Origin: Ktedonobacter racemifer DSM 44963
GTDB lineage: Bacteria > Chloroflexota > Ktedonobacteria > Ktedonobacterales > Ktedonobacteraceae
Reading direction: 5' to 3'
Length of the DNA stretch: 64,000 bases
Assembly (NCBI RefSeq): GCF_000178855.1
Contig: NZ_ADVG01000004.1
Span: 2,480,001 to 2,544,000 of the forward strand
Shown here: in pieces, positions 37,805 to 47,502 of the stretch
How the letters are laid out: every line of letters begins with the position of its first letter
How positions within the stretch are numbered: position 1 is the first letter of the stretch
The notes under the pieces: model-generated
The model's input: only the letters and a program-made list of their open reading frames with translations
Databases searched by the model: none
Told to the model about the DNA's origin: nothing
Position numbers and translations under genes: made by a program

Positions 37805-38743
37805 TCAGTAAGTCTCCTGTTTTTGTCCCCACACCACAAACACGCTGAACAACGTCTGCTGCCGTTCCCACTCCTGGATCAGCTGCTGACGCACCAGATT
37901 CGTACTCGCTGGTGAGACACCGAGTGCCTTCTGGTAACGGGGAACCAGGCTCTCATAAATGGAGAGCAAATCTTGCTGTAACATCGTTCCGATTCTGCCT
38001 CCCCACGCCCCGATAGGAATGTTATACACGCGACTTTCACAGGCCAGGCCATTTTGCTGGACAATCGCGCCTAATTGCGTGATCTGGTAGACATCGATGC
38101 CTGCGGGCTTCATTAAAGTATTACTCCAGGCTGACCACTGCGCCGTCGCAGCACCACTGTTGACAAAGGTAGACCCAGCCTCAACCATTTCTATCCAGCC
38201 ACCAGCTTTCGTGACGCGGAGAAGCTCTCGAATCACGTCACCCCAACGGGCAAAGGGAATACCAGTGACCAGCAAACGTTGATGGACGAAATCAAAGGTT
38301 CCATCCAGAAAAGGCAAGCCTTGCAGGACGTTGCCGGCCTGAAAGTGATAGTTGAGCGGGGTGCTTGACTGGTGACCGGTAATATCCCGGCTCTCTTCCA
38401 GATCCACCCCGAAAACCTGAGCTTGGGGGAAATTTTGGGCCATTTCGATGGCCCAGCGGCCTGTCCCGGTTCCCACATCCAGAATCTGACTCCTCTCGCC
38501 AGGGTGAATGGGCGCGACATAATTGCCCATCAGCGCCTGGCGAAGGATAAAATGCTGGAAATCAAGGCGCTGGAGATCAGTCAGATCTTTCGGAAGCTGA
38601 TAGGGCGCGTCTGGCGCATTCACGAACCGCCGTGTGCCAATATATTGCTCATTGACCGTTGCGGCGCTCAGAATGCTGCTGGGATCGGTGAGTACAGCCG
38701 TCTGCTGGGTCTTTGGGCGTTTGCGACGAAAAAACCATGCCAT
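37805..38743 (-). CDS. Class I SAM-dependent methyltransferase, paralogue 1
   Basis: 312 residues. Motif I ILDVGTGTGRWAIEMAQNFP, motif II VFGVDLEES, then YHFQAGNVLQGLPFLDGTFD, FVHQRLLV and the post-motif LLRVTKAGGWIEMVEAG. The arrangement, with HQR after motif IV and GGWIE later, resembles the large LaeA-like/small-molecule methyltransferase group. About 40-45% like the next gene by eye and encoded in the same direction 103 bp away, so they arose by tandem duplication. Substrate unknown. Confidence 0.87.
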   Translation of the reverse strand: MAWFFRRKRPKTQQTAVLTDPSSILSAATVNEQYIGTRRFVNAPDAPYQLPKDLTDLQRLDFQHFILRQALMGNYVAPIHPGERSQILDVGTGTGRWAIEMAQNFPQAQVFGVDLEESRDITGHQSSTPLNYHFQAGNVLQGLPFLDGTFDFVHQRLLVTGIPFARWGDVIRELLRVTKAGGWIEMVEAGSTFVNSGAATAQWSAWSNTLMKPAGIDVYQITQLGAIVQQNGLACESRVYNIPIGAWGGRIGTMLQQDLLSIYESLVPRYQKALGVSPASTNLVRQQLIQEWERQQTLFSVFVVWGQKQETY

Positions 38744-38846
38744 AAAATCGTGATTCCTACTTTCTCAAGATAAAATGGTGCGAAGATGCGTGATCTTGTA
38801 AGGAGAGCAGCGGCAGCTTGCCTGTCGCCTCCACTCACAATCCTGG

Positions 38847-39788
38847 CTAAGGAGAGCCAGGACGCCTCTTCTCGGCCAGAACAACGAAAAAGCGCGCTTG
38901 ACTGCGTCTCGTCTGCCACTCATCCTGCAATTGAGTACGTACCGCCTGCAACTGGGTTGGAGCAATGCCGGAATATTGAGCATGTGCGGCAAAATCATCA
39001 TAGACGGTCAGCATGTGACGCTGTAGGAGCAAACCAACCTGCCTTCCCCAGGCTCCAACAGGGAGGTCAATGACCGAGCTGCGACAGGTAAGCCCGACCT
39101 GCTGGACGAGTTCACCAAGGTGGCTACTTCGAGACAGATCGAGACCCGACCGCGCTGCCAGAGCTTCCCACCAGGAAAACCACTGTCTGGTCGCTGGCCC
39201 CTGATCGAGAAGCACAGTCCCTCCCTCGACCAGTTCGATCCACCCACCGGGACGTGTCACGCGCATCAGTTCGCGGAGAACAGCATACCATTGAGCCGGA
39301 GGAATGCTTGCGAGAAGAAAGCGTTGGTGCACGAAAGCAAAACATTCCTCACGGAAAGGCAAGTGCTTGAGAACATTTCCTGGTTGGAAATGATAATTTG
39401 CTGGGTGGTGGTTGTGTCTGTGTGATCTGGCCGAAGCATCCTGAGGTGCTTGCAGATCCAGACCGTAGACCTGTACGTTGGGCAGAGCCTCTGCCATCTC
39501 GATGGCCCAACAACCTGTCCCGGTGCCAACGTCGAGCATGCGGCTCTCTTTGCCAAAAGCAAGAGGTACCAGGGAGTTGCCTTTGAAGACCTGGCGAAAA
39601 AAATAGTGCAAATAATCCTCTGGACGGAGAGATGTGAGATCTATTGGTAAAAGATACGGTGCTTTCGGATCATTGAAGGCTTGGTCGCTGCTCGGAGGAC
39701 GTTCGCCGAGAGCGCCAGGGGTTGAGAGGGTTCCGCGCTGAGCCAGATTTTCTTGAGACGGTGGTGGTTCATCAGAAACCCATCGCAT
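38847..39788 (-). CDS. Class I SAM-dependent methyltransferase, paralogue 2
   Basis: Motif I MLDVGTGTGCWAIEMAEALP, VQVYGLDLQAP, YHFQPGNVLKHLPFREECFA, FVHQRFLLASIP and LMRVTRPGGWIELVEGG parallel paralogue 1 along the whole length. I place the start at ATG 39788 (GGAAGG about 13 bp upstream); ATG 39836 lies only 5 bp after a TATAAT box and would require a leaderless message. Expected to be transcribed together with paralogue 1; the two products might form a pair or act on successive positions. Confidence 0.85.
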   Translation of the reverse strand: MRWVSDEPPPSQENLAQRGTLSTPGALGERPPSSDQAFNDPKAPYLLPIDLTSLRPEDYLHYFFRQVFKGNSLVPLAFGKESRMLDVGTGTGCWAIEMAEALPNVQVYGLDLQAPQDASARSHRHNHHPANYHFQPGNVLKHLPFREECFAFVHQRFLLASIPPAQWYAVLRELMRVTRPGGWIELVEGGTVLLDQGPATRQWFSWWEALAARSGLDLSRSSHLGELVQQVGLTCRSSVIDLPVGAWGRQVGLLLQRHMLTVYDDFAAHAQYSGIAPTQLQAVRTQLQDEWQTRRSQARFFVVLAEKRRPGSP

Positions 39789-39841
39789 ACGCTCTTTTGG
39801 ACCTTCCTTTCTACGATGCCGATAATAAATAGACATGTACG

Positions 39842-39869
39842 ATTATACAATTATTTTCCAGTAGCACAA
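39842..39869 (-). promoter_or_regulatory. Promoter of the tandem methyltransferases
   Basis: TATAAT at 39847-39842 on the minus strand with a weak TTGTGC 16 bp upstream. The position fits transcription starting near 39836. Confidence 0.5.
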
Positions 39870-40512
39870 TACATTGTTCGGAGCAATTCGTAAATCCTTT
39901 CAAGATGAAGAAGGAGAGATGTATCTCAAAAGAGAATCAAGGGCTTGCAAAATCCTTTACAATACTTTTTGCTCATGTCCTCACGTTATCTTACGGGAAA
40001 CTGGTTCACCAAAAACCGAAGGGGAACCACGAGGTGGGAAAGTCATACAGATTGCACAACGAGATGAGGGGGGAACAGTGTCAAGTCATACGCTGATTAC
40101 GGTTGGGGCATTTCGCATTCATTGGAAAAAACCACGAGTTGCGCAACGAGCGTGTCGAGGGAGTGACCCGTTAAGAAAAAGGCCGCTACAGCCTTGCGCA
40201 CACGCTCTCGGTGGTGAGCAAGAACACCATCCTTCGTCGAGAAGCGAGGTACCTATGAACGATATCGCCGATACCTCGGTCCGCATCCAGACCTCTGCGG
40301 AAGATCGTCTCTTTGAGAAGAGAGCAAGATGGGAGAAGTTTGTTTCGTGCCCTCATGCTATGCTCCGAAAGCGAGCAACGTTCGTCATGTGGAGCCGAGC
40401 AGAGAAGAAACGCGCAGAGCTTTGTCGCGCACACATGAACACGAGATCCATAGGAGAGACCGGCGACATCGCCTTTCTCCCATCACCCAACAATTGATAA
40501 GGAGTGCTTTTC
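39870..40512. other. Stretch without a supported gene
   Basis: A 207-codon plus-strand frame (39874-40497, TTG start) covers it, but there is no ribosome site, domain or coherent composition; it is Arg/Glu/His-rich in a way typical of chance frames. Treated as non-coding. Confidence 0.4.
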
Positions 40513-41115
40513 ATGAGAAAAATTATCGTCCACATGTTCCTCACGCTTGATGGCGTCATGCAAGCTCCTGGTAGACCTGACGAAGACACTTCCGACGGCT
40601 TCAAATATGGCGGTTGGACTGCGCCGTATTTTGCCGAAGCTGACGAAGCGGCGGGTTCGTTCATGGCAAAATATATGAAGCCTGCAGATCTTCTTTTAGG
40701 CAGGAAAACATTTGAGTTTTTTGCTTCCTATTGGCCTGAGCATGCAGACATGTGGCCTGGCATCAATGACGTCACAAAATATGTGATGAGTAATACCATG
40801 GACAAATCAGATTGGAAAAACTCAGTTTTTCTGAAAAGCATCGATGACATCAAAAAGCTCAAGAATTCAGAAGGCTCTGATATCCAAGTTCACGGCAGCG
40901 GCAACCTGATCCAGACACTCCTCAAATATGATCTGGTTGATGAGCTGTGGTTGAAGACTTTCCCCGTCACGCTCGGCAACGGCAAGCGTTTGTTTAGTGA
41001 GGGCACTCTTCCTGCAGCCTTTACAGTAACAGACAGTTTGGTTACGCCAAATGGTGCGATTTTCGCCAATTATGAGCGAGCCGGAGAAGTGAAGACAGGC
41101 ACTGTTGGGGCTTAG
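40513..41115 (+). CDS. RibD C-terminal / dihydrofolate reductase-like protein
   Basis: 200 residues from ATG 40513 (AAGGAG 9 bp upstream). MRKIIVHMFLTLDGVMQAPG is the family start; LLLGRKTFEFFASYWP and the C-terminal DIQVHGSGNLIQTLLKYDLV plus LFSEGTL are typical. Stand-alone members of this family are NADPH-dependent reductases with unknown substrates, distinct from true folate or riboflavin enzymes. No riboflavin genes are nearby. It seems to be a single-gene transcript. Confidence 0.9.
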   Translation: MRKIIVHMFLTLDGVMQAPGRPDEDTSDGFKYGGWTAPYFAEADEAAGSFMAKYMKPADLLLGRKTFEFFASYWPEHADMWPGINDVTKYVMSNTMDKSDWKNSVFLKSIDDIKKLKNSEGSDIQVHGSGNLIQTLLKYDLVDELWLKTFPVTLGNGKRLFSEGTLPAAFTVTDSLVTPNGAIFANYERAGEVKTGTVGA

Positions 41116-41134
41116 GGCAGCTCACTCATTCATT

Positions 41135-41560
41135 TCATAATTCCCCAGATAAGCTGAATATCTTCACCAGGTGTTTTCGTTTGTAATCATTGGTAGCAGT
41201 GATAGCAGATGTTTGAAATGCGTCAACTATCCTGCACCAAATGTTTGGATTTTGAGCCGAAAGGCTCTTTTTCTTTGCCTCAACAATGGACTTAAAGGGG
41301 TCGTTGAGTATATAAGACAACTTCTTGTCCGTTAATTCAATGTTTGAAAGTACGTATTCCAATAACTTCTGTCGTAGGTCGTCATCGCTCTCTTTGAATA
41401 GCATTTCTGCCCGTTGTGCCAAGTCTAACAGATAAGAGGCGGTTACTTGAAAGTCTTTATTGTCGCTTGTCAGCAACTTTAGGCGGTCATTCAGTTCCTG
41501 CTGCCGCTTTTCTAGGTCAGTTGCAATTTCATCGTGTAGTGTCTGTGTAATTCGCCAGGC
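41135..41560 (-). pseudogene. C-terminal remnant of a large serine recombinase
   Basis: The translated chain (LEKRQQELNDRLKLLTSD, FQVTASYLLDLAQRAEMLFK, RQKLLEYVLSNIELTDKKL, NDPFKSIVEAK) follows the coiled-coil and C-terminal part of transposon/phage large serine recombinases. The catalytic Ser domain and zinc ribbon are absent, so only the last third remains. It may mark an old integrated element; no attachment sites were identified. Confidence 0.7.
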
Positions 41561-41599
41561 ACAGCGAACGTGATCCTGTCCCGTGCGCAGCGAGCGCAT

Positions 41600-42172
41600 T
41601 CTCGTCTTTCCCAGGCCGGGAGCGGCTGGTTCGTAATGCTCGCGGTTCTACAACTGGGCAAGTGACGATCAAACTGTCCGGGGTTCCAGACAACTTTGCC
41701 ACCTCGCTCGGTTTGGCCCCGGCAAGAGCTTCCCGCTGACGGTCGCTGGCTTCCTTCTCCTCGGACAAGTTTGCTTATCCGAAGAAAGCTTCATGTCTTC
41801 TTTTCCTGGCTGTTCCTCAATTCTTCCTCTCTTCTCCCTTTTTTGCTCTTCCTCCCGTTGTTTCTGCCACCTCTCACGGATTCAACGTCTGCTTCTGAAC
41901 GATTTTCGCTCATCAGATCAGGATTAGCTCTTCAATAACCTCGTTGCGCAATTCGTGGGCAACACAGCCAGAGAGGCCGCCGTATCGATGAAGCCAGCTT
42001 CGCCAGGGATGGTATCATTAAAGATAGCGGCCGAGACGGTGCCCCCATGGAAGGCCACAATCAGAGCGCGAAGGGTGCTCGAAGGTTTCGCATAGACTCC
42101 CGAGAGGTCTATATGACCTGCTCGGATCAGAGTTAGCAACGAGGACAATTCTAAGCAAAGAGAGTGGAGATC
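41600..42172. other. Gene-free stretch upstream of the Tat-exported protein
   Basis: No supported gene. The low-complexity pyrimidine-rich part around 41790-41890 is noted; a promoter for the gene at 42173 should lie near its right end. Confidence 0.4.
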
Positions 42173-43738
42173 ATGACCAAGAACGACGAACAGAGGATTG
42201 CAGAAGAACCACACAGGAAACAGAGTCGACGACGTTTTCTTGAAGGCACCCTTGGTGCGGCCCTGGCGTCCGCAGGTATCTACGGACTCATCGACACGCT
42301 GGTTCAACCACCTGAGCAGGTCGCTTTCGCGGACGGCCAACCGTTGCCGCAACCGTTGCCGCCGGAACAATACATCATCCAGAACGTTCCGATTATCAAG
42401 GACAATGGCTCCGGCATCAACAGTAGCAATGGTACGATTCCAGTCTTAGTACACCCACTGCACAATCACATCATTACCGCGAAATTGCGTGTCCCGGCGA
42501 ACGCGAAAACCTTACAGGAGGCGCAGCACCACCTGGAATCCGTCCTGCTGGGCCTGGAACAGCAATTTCCACCCACGCTCAGTGGATTGGGCATCGCGGT
42601 CGCCTGGGGACTCTCCTACTTTCACCATTACATCCCCAGTCTGGGGAAAACTTCTAGTTTTTTCAAGGCTGGGACGCGCTACCCGGATTATTTGCCGGTT
42701 GACCTGGTGACATCTAAGCTCGAGGGCCATACCGTCTATGCGGTCCAGGATGCCATGACGTTCCCCAGCGACCAGCCCCCTGCTGGCTTTGGACCGGTTC
42801 ACCTGGAGCAGAACGATGTGGCCGTGTTACTGCGCAGTGACTCGCTCACGAATGTTATGGAAGCCACCAACGCCCTTTTCGGGACGGCAAGCAACCAGGC
42901 GGGCAGTCTGTTCAAAGTGACGAGTATTCGCAGAGGCTTCGCCGGGGGCGGGTTCTATGGGAAACAGAGCCTGCCGAGCAGGCTGGCGCTGGCGGCGAAT
43001 ATTCCTGGCGCGAAGTCGATCCCTCCCTATGCTGAGGTCTTCCTCGGCTTCACCACCACCTTGCAGTCGAATATGGGTCCCGGCATCATCGCGAATCTGG
43101 AGACCTTACCTGGCGAGACCGATCAGTGGCCCCACGGCTACTTCCAGCATGGTACAACCATGCATCTCTCCCACCTGTTTGAAGATCTGGCTACTTGGTA
43201 CGGACAGGGCTTCCCCACGTATGCTGATCGCGTCCAGGCGATGTTGCAGCCCGGCCTCTCGCCTGCGCCGGGGACGCTCACCCTCAATCCGCCAGGTCAA
43301 AGTGAGGCCAATGTGGTGCAAGGGGTCCACCAGTACCACGCCTACGGCCACACTGGGAGCATGGCGCCGGTGGACAGCACGACAGCGCCGACGACCAGCA
43401 ACTACGGCGTGGACTACCCCACGGGGACGACCATTCCCGTGCGCGGTGATTTCAATACGCTGGACAATCCGTTCCACTACACCTCCGACCCGGCGGCAGA
43501 CCACTACAGCAGCACGCCCGCCGCCGGGCTGCACTTCATCGTCTTCCAGCCGACGATTGCAATCTTCAATCGCGTTCGGCTCGCGATGGACGGCCACTAT
43601 TCCGATCAGACCCTCTCCGTCGCACCGCGCTCCCCCCACGCCGGCATCAACTCGGTCCTGTTCACGACCCACCGGCAGAACTACATAGTTCCATCTCGTC
43701 TTCATCGCTCCTTCCCGCTAGCCGAGTTTCTGACCTGA
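42173..43738 (+). CDS. Tat-exported protein, possibly of the Dyp-type peroxidase-like fold
   Basis: 521 residues from ATG 42173 (GGAG upstream). The N-terminus has the twin-arginine signal SRRRFLEGTLGAALASAGIYG, so it is exported folded (one or two residues more than needed are quoted). The mature part contains ITAKLRVPANAKTLQEAQ, LSGLGIAVAWGLSYF, FGPVHLEQNDVAVLLRSDS and near the end GLHFIVFQPT and VPSRLHRSFPLAEFL. The last segments recall the C-terminal lobe of Dyp peroxidase-like proteins, but the haem-ligand and GXXDG motifs are not obvious. Function is therefore unassigned. No clear partner genes. Confidence 0.6.
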   Translation: MTKNDEQRIAEEPHRKQSRRRFLEGTLGAALASAGIYGLIDTLVQPPEQVAFADGQPLPQPLPPEQYIIQNVPIIKDNGSGINSSNGTIPVLVHPLHNHIITAKLRVPANAKTLQEAQHHLESVLLGLEQQFPPTLSGLGIAVAWGLSYFHHYIPSLGKTSSFFKAGTRYPDYLPVDLVTSKLEGHTVYAVQDAMTFPSDQPPAGFGPVHLEQNDVAVLLRSDSLTNVMEATNALFGTASNQAGSLFKVTSIRRGFAGGGFYGKQSLPSRLALAANIPGAKSIPPYAEVFLGFTTTLQSNMGPGIIANLETLPGETDQWPHGYFQHGTTMHLSHLFEDLATWYGQGFPTYADRVQAMLQPGLSPAPGTLTLNPPGQSEANVVQGVHQYHAYGHTGSMAPVDSTTAPTTSNYGVDYPTGTTIPVRGDFNTLDNPFHYTSDPAADHYSSTPAAGLHFIVFQPTIAIFNRVRLAMDGHYSDQTLSVAPRSPHAGINSVLFTTHRQNYIVPSRLHRSFPLAEFLT

Positions 43739-43969
43739 TCCCAACGAGGCGATGAGGGAAAAGAACGTGGAGGATGCGTATGATCAGAAATTCTTACAGT
43801 TGTAGATGGCTTGCGATAGCGCTTCGGCGCCTGTAATGGCAGCGCCTTGCGAGGGCTTGATGCGTGCGTCGCCAGAATGACCAGGCCAACCGATACGCAA
43901 AAGGAAGAGACCGTTGGCCTACAAGATAAGAGAAAAGCCGTCGGATTTCAGCAACAGAGAGGGGAATCA
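43739..43969. other. Intergenic
   Basis: No gene; expected to hold one end of the IS701 element, not identified. Confidence 0.4.
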
Positions 43970-44592
43970 TCACAGGGAGATCAGAAGATACGTGGGCTTG
44001 AACAGGGGCGATCTCCTCTGATTCTGGGGTCTGGAAAGACTGTCCAGACTTTTTTTAAGCGCATCTTCTTCTCCATTGGCTCGCAAAACGGTTAAAAAGG
44101 ACAATGCGAGCATGGAGAGCGTCACATGACGGTACCATCCGTGCCAGGAACGCACTTCGTACTCATCCAAGCCCACTTCACCTTTCCCTTCCTCAAAACA
44201 TTGCTCCACCGTCCAACGTGCGCCGAAAGCCTCCACCATCTCCTCTAAAGAGGTGCCAGCGGGAGCAAAAACCAGTACATAGGCCATCTCAGCAGGTTGT
44301 GTTCCTTCGTCCAGGCTTGTTGAATCAGGAGCCAGCGCTGCCACCCGCTGATCTCTGGTGCAGTGAGTTCAAGGCGTGCCCATGCAAAGAGGCGAGGTCC
44401 TTTGCTCCCTATGCCTGCACTCAATTCCTGCCAATCTTCTCTGGCTATGCCATACGCTACCTGGTCCACTCGCTTGCGGGTTCCTTGCACCTCCACGTGC
44501 TCTTTGCAAGCCACCGCCAGCGCATACGCCTGTTTGCGAGTCTCCAGACTAGCCCGCAACGACTGTGCGCTCCCGTACACGGTATCTCCGGT
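43970..44592 (-). pseudogene. IS701-family transposase, C-terminal half
   Basis: From the intron junction at 44592 the minus strand reads TGDTVYGSAQSLRASLETRK, VACKEHVEVQGTRKRVDQVA and LFAWARLELTAPEISGWQRW. After a frameshift near 44300 it continues AYVLVFAPAGTSLEEMVEAF, RWTVEQCFEEGKGEVGLDEY (the catalytic Glu region) and RSWHGWYRHVTLSMLA. The N-terminal half lies at 47749-48333 beyond the introns. Confidence 0.88.
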
Positions 44593-44989
44593 GTGCGCCG
44601 TGAGGCGCGTTGTGGTATCCCTGCTGCAAGCAGGAGGAACTGAGAAGAGGTTTCTGGGTTACTGGCATAGCCAGAGGCGAAAGCTGAAGGTGACCAAGCG
44701 TGTCAGGGAAGCGGTGCATGTCCGAAAGCGTTGTAGGGCAGGGCATTCGTACGACCCGCTCGCCATGGGTAGAGCTAGACTGCCCGAACTCCAATCCTGA
44801 CGGGGTGTATGTGCCCACCCATCGGAAGAACGCTTGAAACCGATGACACGTTCTCCTCTGGTATAAACCGGAGGCCGGAGGACTTCTCTGAGCGTGAACG
44901 GGGACCAACGAGGTCTTTCAAGGGATAAGTGGAGACCCTAAAGCGAGCTAGCACGTATCACAACGACGTACCACGGGATCACCTTCCTG

Positions 44990-47502
44990 GTGCGAGCCAG
45001 ATGGTGACAGAGCCGCCATATGATTGCGCCCATGTGGCATAGAAGTCTCTGCCTTGGAAAAGGCATCACTGGAGCATGGTGATTAAAGCAGCATCTTACC
45101 TGCGCTCACAATGAGTTCAGGGATACCTTCCTCCGAAAGGTGAGAGGGGACAGTAGCATGATGTGAGCAAGGCTGGTGAAGTTCGAGTACCGCGAACCAG
45201 AGGTCAGTCAGCGAGGTCGTGCGTGGTGAAGACCGGATTGTTTGAAACCTAGTCGTGGGGGAAAAGTGGCAGCCCGCAGGATACGGTATGATCGCCTGCG
45301 CTCGATGTTGTAGAGAAAGCTCATATTTCCCTGCAAAGCTCCCATCGAGACCAGCCCGCAAGGAGCGGGAAACGACGGACGGGACACCTAAAACACGAAG
45401 CGAGGCTTCTAGAGCAACTTGGGGATGGCCTACAGCCTGTGAAGGCCAAGGTCACGGAGGAGTCATAGTACTATCTCATCAAAAGTTTTTGTTGAGAAGG
45501 AAGGACTCTAGGGAATCTGCTTAATTCTAAGGAGGTTGACTTGGACGAGTCACACAAGACCTTACAGAGACTTGAGCGCCTACGACAACTGAATACAGAC
45601 AGGAACTGGATCAACTCGAACCTCTATCGCCTGATGTACAAAGAAGATTTGTACGTTCTGGCCTACGAAAGGATTAAATCAGCCCCAGGGAATATGACCC
45701 CAGGAACGGATGGAAAAACCATCGACGGCATCTCCATGTGCATGATCCAACACATCATCGAGGAGATGCGAACGGAACGATTTCAGTTCAAACCGGTCCG
45801 AACGGTCTATCTGCCAAAACCCAACGGAAAGAAGAGAAAGTTAGGAATCCCCTCCACGCGCGATAAAATCGTGCAAGAGGTGATCCGCACCATTCTCGAA
45901 TGCATCTATGATAGCCCAAAGGGACCATACTTTCACGAAACCAGCCACGGCTTCCGCCCGAACCGCAGTTGTCACACAGCGCTACGGGAGATTCGCGGGA
46001 AATGGCCGGCCATCAACTGGTTTTTGGAGGGAGATATTCAATCCTGCTTCGACGCGATCGACCACGGCGTGTTAGTGAGCCTCCTTCGCAAGAAGATTCG
46101 AGACGAGCGCTTTCTCAATCTCATATGGAAGCTCCTGCGGGCAGGATACTTAGACCTACGAGAAGCGAGACACGATAGTCTGGCAGGAACCCCGCAAGGC
46201 GGCCTGGCAAGCCCAATCCTTGCAAACGTGTACTTGCATGAACTGGATGAAAAAGTCGAAGAAATGTGCAAACAGGTAGAGAGAGGCGGGAAACGGAAAC
46301 GACGAAACCCCCTCTACCACAAACTGTCAGAACAAAAACTCCGCCTTGTCAAGAAAGGAGCAACACGCACAAAAGAATTCCGCGAATTAGTACGACAAAT
46401 CCGAAATATGCCAGCAGTAGACGTGGATGACCCTAACTTCATCCGCCTCAAATATCTGAGGTATGCGGACGATTGGCTGGTTGGGATCTGCGGACCTCGA
46501 AAGCTTGCAGAACAAGTCAAGGAAGAACTGAAAACCTTCCTGAGTCAACGCCTCAAGCTCACCTTGAGCGCGGAAAAGACAAAAATCACGCATGCACGCA
46601 AAGAACAGGCCCACTTCCTTGGAACTCGACTAGCCATTGGAAGAGAAGGAATTCAACGAGTCGTCACGACCAACAACGGTTCCGTACGGCCTGTCAAACG
46701 CCGTTCAACGGGCTGGGAAATAGTTATGGTGGCTCCCAGAGATGAGCTCATCAAGAAACTCCATGCGAAAGGATTTTGCACTGCACTAGGACAACCCACC
46801 ACCAAGTTAGGATGGATACATCTAGATGCAGACCAAATCATCGCCCTCTACAATGGCATCAATCGAGGAGTACAAAACTACTATCGCTTCGCGGACAACT
46901 TTTCACACCTGATACGTATCCAATACATTCTCAAGTTCTCACTTGCTCACACGCTGGCAGCGAAATACAAGTGCTCAGTGCGCCAAGTTTTCAAGCGCTT
47001 TGGGAAAACTCCTACCGTTACCATCAAAGCAAAAGATGGGAAACGAGATCGTCAGGTCGCATTCTACAACAACAACGACTGGAAAAAGCAACGGAACGGT
47101 TTTCAAATCAACCAAGCGACAGTCGATCAGCTCCGATGGAGCATGAAATTGCGATCACGCTCAAAATTGGGAATGCCATGCTGTATTTGTAGCAGTTCTG
47201 AGCAAGTAGAAATGCACCATGTCCGCCATATTCGGAAAACTGGCGCGAAAAAACCAGCCGGCATCAACGCCATATTACAACTGATGAATCGAAAACAGAT
47301 CCCTGTCTGTTCAGAATGCCATCAGAAGATCCATCGAGGCGACTACAGTGGAATACGTCTCTCTGATCTGGCATACAACCCGTACGAATCAGTACAACGT
47401 AGGAGATTCCGTGAGAGCCGTATGCGGTGACAAGCTGCACGTACGGTTCGGGAGGGGGAGGTTGATGCTCTTGAGTGATCAAGACCTGGCCTCCTACCTC
47501 AC
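44990..47502 (+). ncRNA. Inner group II intron (intron B) with reverse transcriptase gene
   Basis: Starts GTGCGAGCC at 44990; domain V is 47415-47449 (GAGCCGTATGCGGTGACAAG ... GTACGGTTC); domain VI has the stem GGAGG ... CCTCC; the end TACCTCAC at 47502 parallels the TACTTCAT end of intron A. The region 44990-45540 is structured non-coding RNA (domains I-III). The whole is about 2513 bp, normal for a maturase-encoding group II intron. Confidence 0.82.
45541..47430 (+). CDS. ltrA: Group II intron reverse transcriptase/maturase with HNH endonuclease
   Basis: 629 residues from TTG 45541, chosen because AAGGAGG lies 5 bp upstream. RT motifs: TPGTDGKTIDGIS, FKPVRTVYLPKPNGKKRKLG, SHGFRPNRSCHTAL, GDIQSCFDAIDHGVL, AGTPQGGLASPILANVYLHE and the active-site YADD at residues 308-311 (LRYADDWLVG). 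The maturase X domain follows (about 420-530), then an HNH endonuclease (CCICSSSEQVEMHHVRHI ... CSECHQKIH). This is a complete retrohoming protein: splicing, target cutting and reverse transcription. The stop codon (47428-47430) falls inside domain V, so the gene overlaps the catalytic RNA more than is usual. Confidence 0.95.
   Translation: MDESHKTLQRLERLRQLNTDRNWINSNLYRLMYKEDLYVLAYERIKSAPGNMTPGTDGKTIDGISMCMIQHIIEEMRTERFQFKPVRTVYLPKPNGKKRKLGIPSTRDKIVQEVIRTILECIYDSPKGPYFHETSHGFRPNRSCHTALREIRGKWPAINWFLEGDIQSCFDAIDHGVLVSLLRKKIRDERFLNLIWKLLRAGYLDLREARHDSLAGTPQGGLASPILANVYLHELDEKVEEMCKQVERGGKRKRRNPLYHKLSEQKLRLVKKGATRTKEFRELVRQIRNMPAVDVDDPNFIRLKYLRYADDWLVGICGPRKLAEQVKEELKTFLSQRLKLTLSAEKTKITHARKEQAHFLGTRLAIGREGIQRVVTTNNGSVRPVKRRSTGWEIVMVAPRDELIKKLHAKGFCTALGQPTTKLGWIHLDADQIIALYNGINRGVQNYYRFADNFSHLIRIQYILKFSLAHTLAAKYKCSVRQVFKRFGKTPTVTIKAKDGKRDRQVAFYNNNDWKKQRNGFQINQATVDQLRWSMKLRSRSKLGMPCCICSSSEQVEMHHVRHIRKTGAKKPAGINAILQLMNRKQIPVCSECHQKIHRGDYSGIRLSDLAYNPYESVQRRRFRESRMR

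Noticed and set aside
39874..40497. 207-codon plus-strand frame
   Set aside because: TTG start without ribosome site, no recognisable domain, composition typical of chance frames.
43106..43705. Minus-strand 199-codon frame
   Set aside because: Shadow of the Tat-exported protein gene.
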